From the NCBI RefSeq assembly GCF_016918785.1, contig NZ_JAFFPT010000021.1:8777-72776 (forward strand): a DNA stretch of 64,000 nucleotides, read 5' to 3'. Shown here one piece after another: positions 1 to 8,348 of this stretch (position 1 is the first letter of the stretch; the number at the start of each line of letters is the position of its first letter). This stretch comes from Leptospira ainazelensis (lineage in GTDB: Bacteria; Spirochaetota; Leptospiria; Leptospirales; Leptospiraceae). Made by a program: the position numbers and the translations under genes. The notes beneath the pieces were generated by a model, which worked only from the letters and a program-made list of their open reading frames with translations, searched no databases and was not told where the DNA came from.

Positions 1-370
1 AGGAATATCCGATATCCCGTAGATCGAAAGGATCTGGACGGAAAACGGGTCGGCACCGAATCCCTTGTGAAAGAAGAACGTATTGATCATCGACGTAGAT
101 TGGATCCTTTGCATCTTTCTGAGTCCGAAGTAGCTCATACATACGATTATTCAAATTGATTGCTTGATCAACAGTCGCCCTTGTCGGTCCGTAAAAACTG
201 CTTTTCCGAAATGTAGAAACGTCCATGTGTCGTGGATCGGATTCTTCTTTCGGAGGAGAATTTGAATTTGTTGGCGACGCTTTTCCTTTTACTTCTTTTT
301 CGGTGCGGAACTCCTTGGGAGTTCTATAATGAAGATTCTTTTCGTAATTCTTTCCGCGAGGTCGTGCCAC
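1..370 (-). CDS. Probable portal protein, N-terminal part (cut by left edge)
   Basis: The minus-strand frame is open from about 448 to the window edge. I start it at GTG 370 (MARPRGKNYEKN...) because this codon lies 7 nt behind a late-promoter motif, the same spacing as at the small-terminase and baseplate J genes; ATG 226 (MDVSTFRKSS) is the alternative. About 123 residues are visible: a basic, charged head, then FYGPTRATVDQAINLNNRM, ending at DPFDLRDIGYS. It is the next leftward late gene after the terminase pair, the usual portal position. The portal call rests on position and a general resemblance, not on a diagnostic motif. Confidence 0.45.
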   Translation of the reverse strand, partial: MARPRGKNYEKNLHYRTPKEFRTEKEVKGKASPTNSNSPPKEESDPRHMDVSTFRKSSFYGPTRATVDQAINLNNRMYELLRTQKDAKDPIYVDDQYVLLSQGIRCRPVFRPDPFDLRDIGYS

Positions 371-377
371 GGAAAGA

Positions 378-409
378 GGACAATGGGGTAACGTTTGAAA
401 ACATTGCAA
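378..409 (-). promoter_or_regulatory. Late-type promoter for the portal-like gene
   Basis: On the minus strand TTGCAA (409-404), an 18 bp spacer and CATTGTCC (385-378) are followed after 7 nt by the GTG at 370. This is a one-mismatch member of the TTGNNN-N17/18-TTTGTCC set described in the findings. The start codon has no Shine-Dalgarno sequence, so the transcript would be nearly leaderless. Confidence 0.5.
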
Positions 410-479
410 ACCTTTTTCGTTGATCCCTGAGAGGTTTTTGATGAGTTTTCAAATTAATTGAAAATGGTTTGAAAACGTT
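393..479. repeat. Direct repeat and palindrome in a divergent control region
   Basis: GTTTGAAAACATT (393-405) and GTTTGAAAACGTT (467-479) are 12/13 identical direct repeats. Between them is an AT-rich near-palindrome (TTTTCAAATTAATTGAAAA, about 446-464). They sit between the leftward portal-like gene and the rightward gene at 538, and one copy overlaps the -35 box of the late promoter, so they are candidate operators for an unidentified regulator. Confidence 0.35.
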
Positions 480-537
480 TGTACTAAATTCATTTTCGGT
501 GTATCATTCGAGGATTCTAATATTCGAGAGGAAAAAA

Positions 538-1010
538 ATGGAATTCAGAGCAGTCATTCTCATAGCCGACGGTAATAATGGGAATCCAAAGAAAGAAGAT
601 GTTTCAATCAAAGACCGACTTCCGGTATATTTTGGAAATGCTACGACACCGATTTCTTCAAATGATTCTCAATTTGGTGAACTCAAATCAACCGAATGGG
701 AAGGTGATATACTTATCGGAACGTTCACCATCCATAAGTTATTCCCAGCTATTGAAGGAATAATAGATACTGATAGTTTAAAACATACAATCACCGGAGT
801 TCGGCTTTCAATAAGCCCAAACCAGGATGAGAGAATTTTGCCAATTCAAAACGTAGTAATTATCTCAAAATCAATTCCGCAAGATAAAACTGAATTAATT
901 AAATCTATAACAGAAGGCCTGGAGAGAAGCAATATAAAAAATGAATGTACCGAACCGAAACCCAAAACGATTCCAATCCCACACCCTTCCAGAAAAAGGA
1001 TATCTGAAAA

Positions 1011-1014
<4 letters not shown>
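538..1014 (+). CDS. Unknown protein, 158 aa
   Basis: I do not recognise this protein. The start ATG 538 has an AGAGG ribosome site 6 nt upstream; the frame is open further 5' (ATG 469) but that start has no such site. The N-terminus (MEFRAVILIADGNNG) looks like a small beta-rich fold, and the C-terminal about 30 residues are basic and proline-rich (KPKTIPIPHPSRKR). No signal peptide or membrane segment. It is the only sizeable rightward gene between portal and terminase, so it is probably an accessory insertion in the late region. Its stop overlaps (ATGA) a tiny downstream frame. Confidence 0.6.
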
Positions 1015-1128
<114 letters not shown>

Positions 1129-1205
1129 TCGTGAGTTACATATTTCAGTTTCATTTTGTAAAGTATATATTGAGTACGATGTGTAAAGGATGAATGGGTA
1201 CGTTT

Positions 1206-1221
1206 ATGAACATATGTTCAT
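1206..1221. promoter_or_regulatory. 16 bp perfect palindrome, operator candidate
   Basis: ATGAACATATGTTCAT is a perfect palindrome containing GAAC-N4-GTTC, the layout of the LexA box of Bacillus-type bacteria. Leptospira LexA is reported to use a different site (TTTG-N5-CAAA), so the regulator is open. It lies 18 bp before the 22 bp repeat at 1239. Confidence 0.35.
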
Positions 1222-1238
1222 TTATGGGACATAAAAGC

Positions 1239-1260
1239 CATTATCGGAAGTGACCTGTTG
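1239..1260. repeat. 22 bp repeat, copy 1
   Basis: The 22 bases starting CATTATCGGAAG and ending GACCTGTTG occur again without mismatch at 8637-8658. Partial similarity extends about 13 bp further upstream (a GACAT box 11 bp before the repeat in both copies). Each copy lies just beyond the 3' end of a leftward gene of about 110 codons (1322-1657 and 8660-8989). Confidence 0.7.
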
Positions 1261-1321
1261 AAATTGTCAATCTGCAAATATTTTAAAGAAGTTGTTAGAC
1301 ACTTCGATTATAAAGTAAGCT

Positions 1322-1657
1322 CTAAATTAGAATATTCCCATTCGAAAGAGTGAAATTCGCTCCTCCATTAATATCAAATCTAATTATTGATTCAGGGAAA
1401 TGTGGACCTTCGCAATAAACGCATAACTCAAGGTCCACATTGAACAATCCGTTTAAAAACCCGTTTCTAGCTAAATTGAAATTTTCCAATAAGTAACGGA
1501 TGTTCTCATTAGATCTTCTGACTGTAGAGGGCACATGAATCCGTTGAGCAACGCCAATTGAGCCAATCATTAATTTTGTACCTATTTCCACTACACCTGC
1601 ATTTATCGCAGCTGTTAGAATATGTTGAGTGAATCTTTGGATTTGTTCTTCAGTCAT
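1322..1657 (-). CDS. Unknown protein, 111 aa, possibly paired with the gene at 8660
   Basis: Not recognised. ATG start at 1657, no clear ribosome site. Predicted mixed alpha/beta protein with an amphipathic N-terminal helix (MTEEQIQRFTQHIL) and a beta-rich C-terminus ending NFTLSNGNILI. Length, layout and the C-terminal pattern resemble the 109-aa protein at 8660-8989, and both genes are followed by the same 22 bp repeat, so I suspect distant homologues in a duplicated cassette. It may be an accessory gene unrelated to the phage cycle. Confidence 0.55.
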   Translation of the reverse strand: MTEEQIQRFTQHILTAAINAGVVEIGTKLMIGSIGVAQRIHVPSTVRRSNENIRYLLENFNLARNGFLNGLFNVDLELCVYCEGPHFPESIIRFDINGGANFTLSNGNILI

Positions 1658-1860
1658 AAAATTAAAGCCAAATAATTCAAAAATATTAAATTTAGTATAT
1701 AGAAAAACATTTATAGTTTGCGAAAATACAAATTTTATTTATTAGTTTTCTAATTTTCCGAGAATTTTCGATTTCTATATTTTTTAATCTCAAATTACTT
1801 AAAATCTAAGGGCCGATTTTTTCCGTATTCTTATCCAAATCCTCATTTCAAAGCATTCTG

Positions 1861-1888
1861 CTCGATGGAGAATTTTTTCTCCGTCGAG
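1861..1888. terminator. Strong hairpin downstream of the terminase operon
   Basis: CTCGATGGAGAA and TTCTCCGTCGAG form a 12 bp stem (one G-T pair) with a TTTT loop. There is no long T-run on either strand, so intrinsic termination is uncertain. It may stop or stabilise the terL transcript, which ends 160 bp upstream in the leftward direction. Confidence 0.4.
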
Positions 1889-1943
1889 AAATGAAACCGA
1901 CAACCCGGTGATCGACGATCCAAACAAAAATCGAATAAAGTGT

Positions 1944-2015
1944 TTCGCTAGTAAGGCGCGATTCTTAGTTTCGCTCTCAAGACTAGCGAATCATGTTCGC
2001 GTCTATACTAGCGAA
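1944..2015. repeat. Three ACTAGCGAA repeats
   Basis: TTCGCTAGT at 1944-1952 is the inverse of ACTAGCGAA at 1982-1990 and 2007-2015; the direct copies share 11 bp (ACTAGCGAATC) and are 25 bp apart. The outer inverted pair could form a 9 bp stem with a 29 nt loop. Function unknown; a regulator or packaging site next to terminase is possible. Confidence 0.45.
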
Positions 2016-2046
2016 TCCTATATTAAAAAAAAGGAAAATACAATAC

Positions 2047-3792
2047 TTAAAAGCCGCGGCGCTTCGCTTGTTCTCTTCTGAGTTGATTTATACTTTTAGC
2101 AATGTAACCTTCGGGAATAACCGAATCTTTCTCGGATACGTTTGTCTTTTGAGAAATTACAATTGCCCCCGTTCTTTCTTCCGAAGTTAGAAACGAAACA
2201 GAATTCCCAAGTTTTTCTACTATCAAACGATGTGCCATTTCGGTTGCGTCGGGCCCGTCTTTCTTTTTAAAAGGAAATTCATCGAATTGCTCTCGGAGAA
2301 TTTTCGAGTCTTCTCTAAGCAAGAGTTGCCCGGTAGCAATCGGAACTTGAAGAGCTCCTTCAATACGTCGGATTTTGTCTCCAGCGTTTTGAATGCCGAC
2401 GATCGGAACGATGATCTTGTTTGCAAGAGTCAATCCCAGTTCGTTGTTTTCTAAAGAGCAAAGTTCATTCCAGTCTTCCAGGCGCGTTCTAAAGCCATCC
2501 AGAAAGTGTTCTTGACCCCCATTGGTCTCTATACCCGCGACATCCCAAGGAAACGCTTGCAAAGCCTTTATAAAGTCCTTCTGAATTTGATCTGGACGCC
2601 TTCTCTCAATATCAGAATAGAGTTCGTAGAATTTTCCTGTCGGCGAAAGTCCAAGTCCAACGATTGCAGAAAAATCCGATCGCTCTGTTTTGCCTAGAGA
2701 TAAGTCGAGCGCTAAAGCCAACTGCCAACCAGCAAATGATTCAGGTCTTTCGTATTTCCAAGTTTGGATCAGTCCTTTGAATTTCTGTCCGACTTCAGGA
2801 AGAGGATCGTTCTGTCTTTCTTGCGCGAATGTAATTGGATCTTCGTCTCGCTCTTTTTGGAGTAAATCGAGAGGCGCGCCGGCCGGCCACGATGATCGCT
2901 CGGTCCCGTCTGGGTCCGTAACCAAGGCTTGATATTTCTTCCGGATCCATTCTTTGTAACGTTCGGAATTAAAAACGTATTCCCCTACGCAATTCGGTGC
3001 GATCGTCGTATAAGAAAGGATCGCATCGATCCCCCAGACGGTTCCGAGCTTGAGCGCGGCACGTTCCAACCAACGATATTTCCGACGCATCGTCGATTCA
3101 CTCTCGACATCTTTTTCTTCGTCTGGATCATCCATGAGAAGCGCATCGGGTCGGAAGTTCTTATGACGTTTCCCGCGGATCGCGTTCCCCCAACCTTTTG
3201 CGATAACCCGGAACCCTCCCATGAAAACCAAATCGAAATCTGACCACGAAACGTTTTGGCCCTTAATATCTTTCTTCGGTAGAAGTTCCGGAAAATCTTT
3301 TGCAAGTGCCGCGTTGTCCTCTATCTCTTCCTGGATCTTACGTAAAAATTCTTTCGCCTGATTCAAAGTGGAAGATATCAGAATAGGGAATTTCCAGGTT
3401 CCGGTCAAAAGAAGCCAAAGGACTCCGCACAAAGTTAGAATCGTCGACTTACCGAACCCGCGGGAAAGCGCAACGAGGGAGCGAATCGGTATCCGGTTTT
3501 TACTTCCATCCTTATTCCGGGTAGACCGGTAAGATTGAATCAAATGGATGAGCTCCATTTGTTGCTCACCGAACGGTATGGAAAAATAATGGGGAAAGTA
3601 GTGACGGCAAAAGAAAAGGTAAGATCCCCTCTTCCCCGTCGCTCGCTTCCGGCAGATATTCTTCTCCCGATTCGCCCCTACTACTTTCGATTTGAGTCTT
3701 TCGGAAACGTTCCGGACCGCTTCTCCAAGGATCGAAGGATCCACATTTTCATAAGGAGTCCCTTTGAGGAGCTCTGAAAGATCGATCTTCAC
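2047..3792 (-). CDS. terL: Terminase large subunit (packaging ATPase/nuclease)
   Basis: 581 residues, the usual length. The N-terminal ATPase domain has a Walker A-like SRGFGKST (about 110-117) and a Walker B DALLMDD (about 216-222). The C-terminal RuvC-like nuclease domain has ALDLSLGKTERSD (first Asp about 363), a central IETNGG (about 421) and a late acidic GPDATEMAHR. It pumps DNA into the prohead through the portal and cuts the concatemer. The GTG start overlaps the small-subunit stop by 4 nt, so the two are translationally coupled. The nearest upstream late promoter is at 4363-4393. Confidence 0.95.
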   Translation of the reverse strand: MKIDLSELLKGTPYENVDPSILGEAVRNVSERLKSKVVGANREKNICRKRATGKRGSYLFFCRHYFPHYFSIPFGEQQMELIHLIQSYRSTRNKDGSKNRIPIRSLVALSRGFGKSTILTLCGVLWLLLTGTWKFPILISSTLNQAKEFLRKIQEEIEDNAALAKDFPELLPKKDIKGQNVSWSDFDLVFMGGFRVIAKGWGNAIRGKRHKNFRPDALLMDDPDEEKDVESESTMRRKYRWLERAALKLGTVWGIDAILSYTTIAPNCVGEYVFNSERYKEWIRKKYQALVTDPDGTERSSWPAGAPLDLLQKERDEDPITFAQERQNDPLPEVGQKFKGLIQTWKYERPESFAGWQLALALDLSLGKTERSDFSAIVGLGLSPTGKFYELYSDIERRRPDQIQKDFIKALQAFPWDVAGIETNGGQEHFLDGFRTRLEDWNELCSLENNELGLTLANKIIVPIVGIQNAGDKIRRIEGALQVPIATGQLLLREDSKILREQFDEFPFKKKDGPDATEMAHRLIVEKLGNSVSFLTSEERTGAIVISQKTNVSEKDSVIPEGYIAKSINQLRREQAKRRGF

Positions 3793-4355
3793 TCCCCCGC
3801 TCCGGTGGATATTGTCTCAAGAATTTTTTCCTCAAGAAATGCCTCAAGGCCGGAAAGAAGTTTCTTCCTCGCCGATTCGGACTCGGCTTCTGTTTTATTT
3901 TTAAGGAGGTATTTCGAAGAAGATAAATGGGAAATCACCTGCTGGATTTCTTTCGAACTGACTTTTCCCTTTCTTTTTTTTAGTTCCGCAATCCAATCTT
4001 TCAAAATCCCGTATAGGTCGAATGCGATCAAGTCCGCGTTCATACGCATCGCGTCTATTCGCCGCGCTGCTTCTTTTTCGTAGGCTTCTCGAAAACGTAA
4101 AGCAACTGTCTCCTCTGAATACAACCAGCGCTTAATCGTAGAGTCGGCAACTCCAATGACCTTAGCAGTTTGAGCGATTGTTTGGCCATCCAAAAGTAAA
4201 AGAATTACTTTGAACTGTTCCGGATCTACGTTCTTATATGGGTTTTCGTAAGGGGGTTCGAATGCCTTAGTTACTTTCCGATCTTGTTTGGAAGAAGATT
4301 TCTTATTCGGAGCGGTTTTTCCGCTTTGTCCCCTTTTGGCTTGTTTTTTCTCCAC
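3789..4355 (-). CDS. terS: Terminase small subunit
   Basis: 188 residues with a lysine-rich head and a helix-turn-helix at about 50-80 (DGQTIAQTAKVIGVADSTIKR), followed by a helical oligomerisation region, the usual build of DNA-recognising small terminases. It should select the packaging site and regulate TerL. It starts at GTG 4355, 7 nt behind a late promoter and without a ribosome site, and overlaps terL by 4 nt. A generic HTH protein is the alternative, but its place directly before terL makes the call strong. Confidence 0.85.
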   Translation of the reverse strand: MEKKQAKRGQSGKTAPNKKSSSKQDRKVTKAFEPPYENPYKNVDPEQFKVILLLLDGQTIAQTAKVIGVADSTIKRWLYSEETVALRFREAYEKEAARRIDAMRMNADLIAFDLYGILKDWIAELKKRKGKVSSKEIQQVISHLSSSKYLLKNKTEAESESARKKLLSGLEAFLEEKILETISTGAGE

Positions 4356-4362
4356 AGGGCGG

Positions 4363-4393
4363 GGACAAAGTTTCGGGATTTTCTAAAAGTCAA
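4363..4393 (-). promoter_or_regulatory. Late-type promoter for the terminase operon
   Basis: On the minus strand TTGACT (4393-4388), a 17 bp spacer and CTTTGTCC (4370-4363), then 7 nt to the terS GTG. It matches the late-gene consensus, and there is no Shine-Dalgarno sequence in the 7 nt leader (CCGCCCT). Confidence 0.65.
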
Positions 4394-4431
4394 TTCCTAA
4401 AATGAATCTGAAATGTTGGGCACATCCATTT

Positions 4432-5289
4432 CTATTTGGATTTCTTTTCTTTCTTAATTTCTTCTTCGATAAACTCTTTGAGTCCCTTAATCTTCTTTAG
4501 AGCCGGATCCTTTTTTATCGCGAGTCGGACATAGGTTTGTAATCCTCCGACTTTTTTAAAATCGCGGGTGTATTTTTTTTGCGTTTCAGAAATCTTGGTG
4601 ATCTTTTTCTTTATCGCGTCCTGTTCGTTTTTAAGATCCTGAAGGAGTTGTTTTTTTTGGAGCTCCGATGACCACCAATCTGAAACTCGGTTATTAAAAT
4701 ACAAAATCTCTCCATCGAGAAGATCCGGAAGTTCTTTGATTGGTTTTTTCTTTTTTGAAAAGATTTCTTTCCGAATTTCGGAGAGATCCCGGTCAACTGT
4801 TCGCAAAGGCCATCCAAATAACTCATGAATTCTAAGTCTCAAGGGAGTTTTGAATTCACGAACACTTGAATACTGGTTCCCAAAGGCCCCTCCTCTTTCG
4901 TCTTGAATGATTTCTATTTCTTTAAACCAAATCTGTATGACTTGTTTCCGGTTTTCCGGCGAATAATTTTTCGCCCAATCGTTTCCCGCAACCATGACTC
5001 GAGCACGAACCCAATCCGTTAAATCAGTGAGAACTCGTTTACATGGTATCGTTGAAAACTTTGCCTTCTTAGATGCACGGAATCGGCGGGCACCGTTTAA
5101 AATTTCATAATTTCCGTTCTTATCTGGTTCCTTTGTGATATAAATCGGAGTTTCGACTCCTTGCTCGGCAATTTGTTTTTCAAAAGCCTTTTGTTCATCG
5201 TCGGGAACATCCCGCATGAAGTTGTCTTTATGGATTACAAGTTTATCTAGCGGGATTTCTTCAACGGCGGAATATCGGATTTTAGGCAT
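4432..5289 (-). CDS. ParB-domain (ParB/Srx fold) protein next to terminase
   Basis: 285 residues from ATG 5289 (MPKIRYSAVEEIPLDKL); an in-frame TTG at 5298 is less likely because it lies inside the promoter. Residues about 10-95 match the ParB N-terminal fold: the IPLDKLVIHKDN start and LNGARRFRASKKAK as the GERR-type nucleotide-binding motif. The C-terminal part is lysine-rich and helical, probably DNA-binding. Such proteins are common beside phage terminases and may act in DNA modification, packaging or regulation rather than partition. It has its own late-type promoter. Confidence 0.75.
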   Translation of the reverse strand: MPKIRYSAVEEIPLDKLVIHKDNFMRDVPDDEQKAFEKQIAEQGVETPIYITKEPDKNGNYEILNGARRFRASKKAKFSTIPCKRVLTDLTDWVRARVMVAGNDWAKNYSPENRKQVIQIWFKEIEIIQDERGGAFGNQYSSVREFKTPLRLRIHELFGWPLRTVDRDLSEIRKEIFSKKKKPIKELPDLLDGEILYFNNRVSDWWSSELQKKQLLQDLKNEQDAIKKKITKISETQKKYTRDFKKVGGLQTYVRLAIKKDPALKKIKGLKEFIEEEIKKEKKSK

Positions 5290-5292
5290 AAG

Positions 5293-5323
5293 AGACAAAT
5301 CCGGGGATTTCGCATTATGTCGA
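5293..5323 (-). promoter_or_regulatory. Late-type promoter for the ParB-domain gene
   Basis: On the minus strand TCGACA (5323-5318), a 17 bp spacer and ATTTGTCT (5300-5293), only 3 nt before ATG 5289, so the mRNA would be leaderless. It has one mismatch in each box relative to the other late sites. Confidence 0.5.
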
Positions 5324-5344
5324 GAATTTTTAGAACCCGGATTT
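5297..5344. repeat. 9 bp inverted repeat over the 5293-5323 promoter
   Basis: AAATCCGGG (5297-5305) and CCCGGATTT (5336-5344) are perfect inverse copies flanking the spacer and -35 region of the ParB-gene promoter. It could be an operator or the end signal of the lipoprotein operon that stops at 5364; there is no T-run. Confidence 0.4.
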
Positions 5345-5363
5345 ATCCGTATTTAGAAAACGA

Positions 5364-5873
5364 TTAAAGTGGAGGATATGCGAAAATCCCGTTCCTCTCT
5401 TCTATATCCAAATAATTGGCGTTTCCACTGATCGCCGGCTTAATTTGCAAAAGATAGCCTCGTAAATTTGAAAGTGAACTTGCTTTTAGTTTATTTGGAA
5501 GCGGGAAGTTACACGGCCCGGTGAATTGAACATACATCGTTACGTCGTTGTATTGGAGATTTAAACTAAACGGAAGTGGGAAAAGATCAGACTTCGAATT
5601 TGCGGCAATCGTTCCGAAATCATGAAACGAAGGCATTCCGGAATTTACCGCGGAGGAATTCGCATTGCACGTCGAGTTATCATAAATTTTCACTGCGACG
5701 GGTGCAGACGTTAAATTTTCGACCCTCAGCAAAGTGTCCATTCTAACAAAGGCGCCGTAAAGGATCGAAGCAGAAATAGGATCATTCTCGTCTTCTTTTT
5801 GATCGTGTTTGCAATCTAAAAAGAGTATTGAAATACAAAGTGAAAGCGTGATTTTCAAAAAAAGATTTTTCAT
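5364..5873 (-). CDS. Predicted lipoprotein, 169 aa
   Basis: I start at ATG 5873 (MKNLFLKITL), which has GGTAGGA 5 nt upstream and does not overlap the preceding gene; the longer frame starts at 5891. The N-terminus is a signal peptide with a spirochaete-type lipobox (SILFLDC), followed by an acidic linker and a beta-rich domain with a few cysteines. The protein should be lipid-anchored, probably in the outer membrane. It is last in an operon of three predicted lipoproteins inside the phage. No known family recognised. Confidence 0.7.
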   Translation of the reverse strand: MKNLFLKITLSLCISILFLDCKHDQKEDENDPISASILYGAFVRMDTLLRVENLTSAPVAVKIYDNSTCNANSSAVNSGMPSFHDFGTIAANSKSDLFPLPFSLNLQYNDVTMYVQFTGPCNFPLPNKLKASSLSNLRGYLLQIKPAISGNANYLDIEERNGIFAYPPL

Positions 5874-5881
5874 ATAAATTC

Positions 5882-6913
5882 CTACCAACATATTCCAGCA
5901 AAAAAACAGGCGGCACCTAAATCAAAAGAATTTATGGAAACCGAAAAATTTGCGACTGAGTTATTTGAATCGACGACCGTAACTACAAAATAGTATTTTC
6001 CAAGAAAATTCCCCGTCGGTGGTCCGCTCAAAACTCCGTCAAGAGACATTACTGCACCAGGAGGAATTTCTCCATTCATATACCAAGTATATGGAGGGAA
6101 TCCTCCTTGTGCTGAAAACGGAATCGCGTATGAATCGAAAATCCATCTAACTAAACATTCTGGTTGGCAAGTAGAAGAGCTGATACTTGCCGATTGGCCG
6201 TTTGCCAAAATAGAATAGTTCAAATTTATTTGCAGGTCCTTCCCATCTAAGTCTTTACCTTTTACTACCAAAGTTTTGTGAACGCCTTTCGGAACATTCT
6301 GTTCTAACTGAAAAATAAGCTGATCGTTATAAATGTCTTTCCTCTTTAATTCGAAATTATTTCCTATAAAATTTCCTATTGATCCGGAAAGGATCACAGA
6401 ATTCCCATCCACGGATTTTGAAGTTTGAAGGGTCACAGTTGTATTTGGATAAATTGTAGAACCATTAGAAGGAGAGATTGATAAAACATTTGCGGGTAAT
6501 GGTTCCTCGCCGGTCGAAAGAAATCCGGAGTAAAATGTTTGAATTGGCGTTCCCCCAACTCCATAGCATCGATCAGCGGGAGCGCATCCGGTCTGTCCAC
6601 CGAATAATCCAGCGTCTTTCCCGCATTGCTTTCCATTTACATCCGATTGCCAATATAAACCATCCGCACAGTAGCCTACAGTATAACCGGCATCACAACT
6701 TACGCATTTTCCAGCGGCGGGATTTGGAGGAATCTTACTCGCATCCGGAAGATAATCGCAATAGTGGGGCTTTGCTCCTGATTTAGAAGTATCCCAATAT
6801 GTGCATATTCCAATTGCTACAAATAGGACTTCCTTTTGCCCGCAACGCATATACGAAACAAAGGAACTCGCAACTAAAATAAAAAGCAGGATTAACTTAG
6901 ATGACATTTTCAT
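5882..6913 (-). CDS. Predicted cysteine-rich lipoprotein with Ig-like domain
   Basis: 343 residues. Signal peptide with cysteine at SYMRC (about residue 24). Residues 35-115 are cysteine-rich (CVSCDAGYTVGYC and CAPADRCYG types), and the C-terminal about 80 residues (QGGFPPYTWYMNGEIPPG ... LSGPPTG) have the signature of putative Ig (He_PIG-type) domains of surface adhesins. The start overlaps the upstream stop (ATGA), so it is translationally coupled. A surface-exposed, lysogen-expressed lipoprotein is likely; binding target unknown. Confidence 0.7.
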   Translation of the reverse strand: MKMSSKLILLFILVASSFVSYMRCGQKEVLFVAIGICTYWDTSKSGAKPHYCDYLPDASKIPPNPAAGKCVSCDAGYTVGYCADGLYWQSDVNGKQCGKDAGLFGGQTGCAPADRCYGVGGTPIQTFYSGFLSTGEEPLPANVLSISPSNGSTIYPNTTVTLQTSKSVDGNSVILSGSIGNFIGNNFELKRKDIYNDQLIFQLEQNVPKGVHKTLVVKGKDLDGKDLQINLNYSILANGQSASISSSTCQPECLVRWIFDSYAIPFSAQGGFPPYTWYMNGEIPPGAVMSLDGVLSGPPTGNFLGKYYFVVTVVDSNNSVANFSVSINSFDLGAACFFAGICW

Positions 6914-8196
6914 TGAGCAGCATTCCTATACGAATCTAAAACCGCTTTAACCGCCGGTTGATCAAAAATACTTTTGTTAAGATTGTAGTTCGTTTGTTTT
7001 AAAGAATCGATGATTGCTTGCTTTAAGCTATCTTGATTGATTGGAAGTGACCATTGAAAATCAGAGTTCTTGTTTACTTCAACATCCCTGAGAACTGAAA
7101 TTTCATTCTTTGTCAAAACATAGAGGTCTTCATTTTCATAGGAAATTCTTATCTTAACCGGTTCTATAATCTTCCGAAAAGGACGAAATTGCAGGGAATC
7201 CTCGAATACATTTACGATCTTTAAATTTTGATCTAAAGTATAAATGGCATCTTCTACGTTACTAAGAGCATAAACAATTCCGTCTTTATTTATTGCAACA
7301 CTACTGATGTAAGGGGCGCTATATCCTTTTCCTGAAGAGGACGTATATATAAACGAATCACTTTTTTTCTCAAGTTTGAAAGACAGATTCTCATTTTCTT
7401 TATACACTGAAATTCGCTTACCAACATTTTCAGAGACTATGAGAGTTTTTAGATTTGAAGAATATGAAACATCTATGATTCCTATCGGGGTAGGGGATAG
7501 AGAAAGATCGTTAACCGAATTGTCAATTATAGAAAATATTTTTAGCGAACCAGAAGGAGCCCTAAAGAGTATCTTACCTTCATCAATTTTAAAGTTAAAT
7601 AACTTCGAAGCTTGAATCGTTGAATCGTTGCAGGAAGGAGTTTTGATAACCGAACCGACCGCTGTATATTGAAAACAAGAATTTATAAATCCGGTTTTAG
7701 AAAGCAGAAGAATTCTTCCAGAAGGGTGAACAAGTATTGATGAATAGTTAACAAGCGACGGATCTTGGTAGTAAGAAATCTTACCTGAATTCTTGGAAAA
7801 AATAATATTCCCTTTCGTAGGATCCAGAATAAATAAATTTACGTCGCTGGGCGCCGATGTCGGGTCTTTGATAATCGAATCGAACGAGACGATTGAAAAA
7901 TCTTGTATTTTACGAAGTTCCGGAAAGTTAGGATCGTTGTTATACAAAAATCCAATGTTTTCAACTACTTCAGGGTTTATCTGGAATCGCGTCTCCGGCG
8001 AGGAAATTATTTGAAAATCCGCGCCGCTCCCAGTGCCACTTATTCCATTTGCAAAATTTGGATTTATTCCAATTGCCGAAAGCCAAAGTAAATTACTTGG
8101 ATTAGAAACTTTGCTACAACTTACAAGAATAAGGAACCCCAAAGCAACGCCAACTGATCCTATTCTTCTCTTTTCCAAAAATCCTATTTTTGACAT
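6910..8196 (-). CDS. Predicted lipoprotein with beta-propeller-like repeats
   Basis: 428 residues. Signal peptide followed by lipobox LILVSC (cysteine about residue 27). The mature part repeats short strands with patterns such as ILVHPSGRILLLSKTG, LKTLIVSENVGKRISVYK and VAINKDGIVYALSNVEDAI, which resembles a beta-propeller (NHL/6-bladed type); the fold is an inference. First gene of the three-lipoprotein operon. The start ATG 8196 lacks a strong ribosome site. A TTGACA box lies at 8232-8227, but I see no good -10 at the right distance. Confidence 0.7.
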   Translation of the reverse strand: MSKIGFLEKRRIGSVGVALGFLILVSCSKVSNPSNLLWLSAIGINPNFANGISGTGSGADFQIISSPETRFQINPEVVENIGFLYNNDPNFPELRKIQDFSIVSFDSIIKDPTSAPSDVNLFILDPTKGNIIFSKNSGKISYYQDPSLVNYSSILVHPSGRILLLSKTGFINSCFQYTAVGSVIKTPSCNDSTIQASKLFNFKIDEGKILFRAPSGSLKIFSIIDNSVNDLSLSPTPIGIIDVSYSSNLKTLIVSENVGKRISVYKENENLSFKLEKKSDSFIYTSSSGKGYSAPYISSVAINKDGIVYALSNVEDAIYTLDQNLKIVNVFEDSLQFRPFRKIIEPVKIRISYENEDLYVLTKNEISVLRDVEVNKNSDFQWSLPINQDSLKQAIIDSLKQTNYNLNKSIFDQPAVKAVLDSYRNAAQ

Positions 8197-8348
8197 ATTT
8201 ATCCATTTTTTTCACAGAATTGTTTATGTCAAGTTGCCCTTGAATGATTTTCGAAGCTTTTGATTCAAAAGTTTTACCTTTTGTTCCTTTTAAAAGTTGA
8301 ATTTGTGAATATCCCTATCGAGTATTTGCCAATGGAAAGATTCAAGAC

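Larger units (their letters stand above)
1658..2046. other. 389 bp gene-free stretch with hairpin and ACTAGCGAA repeats
   Basis: AT-rich from 1658 to about 1850, with no open frame of note. It then holds a 12 bp stem-loop (1861-1888) and three ACTAGCGAA copies, two direct (1982-1990, 2007-2015) and one inverted (1944-1952). It separates the end of the terminase transcript from the gene at 1657. Confidence 0.6.

Noticed and set aside
232..423. Rightward 63-codon frame near the left edge
   Set aside because: It overlaps the leftward portal-like frame, whose GTG start fits the late-promoter spacing; no ribosome site for the rightward frame.
8221..8232. Promoter for the lipoprotein operon
   Set aside because: A TTGACA is present on the minus strand, but no -10-like hexamer lies 16-18 bp downstream, and the late TTTGTCC box is absent, so I do not annotate a promoter.
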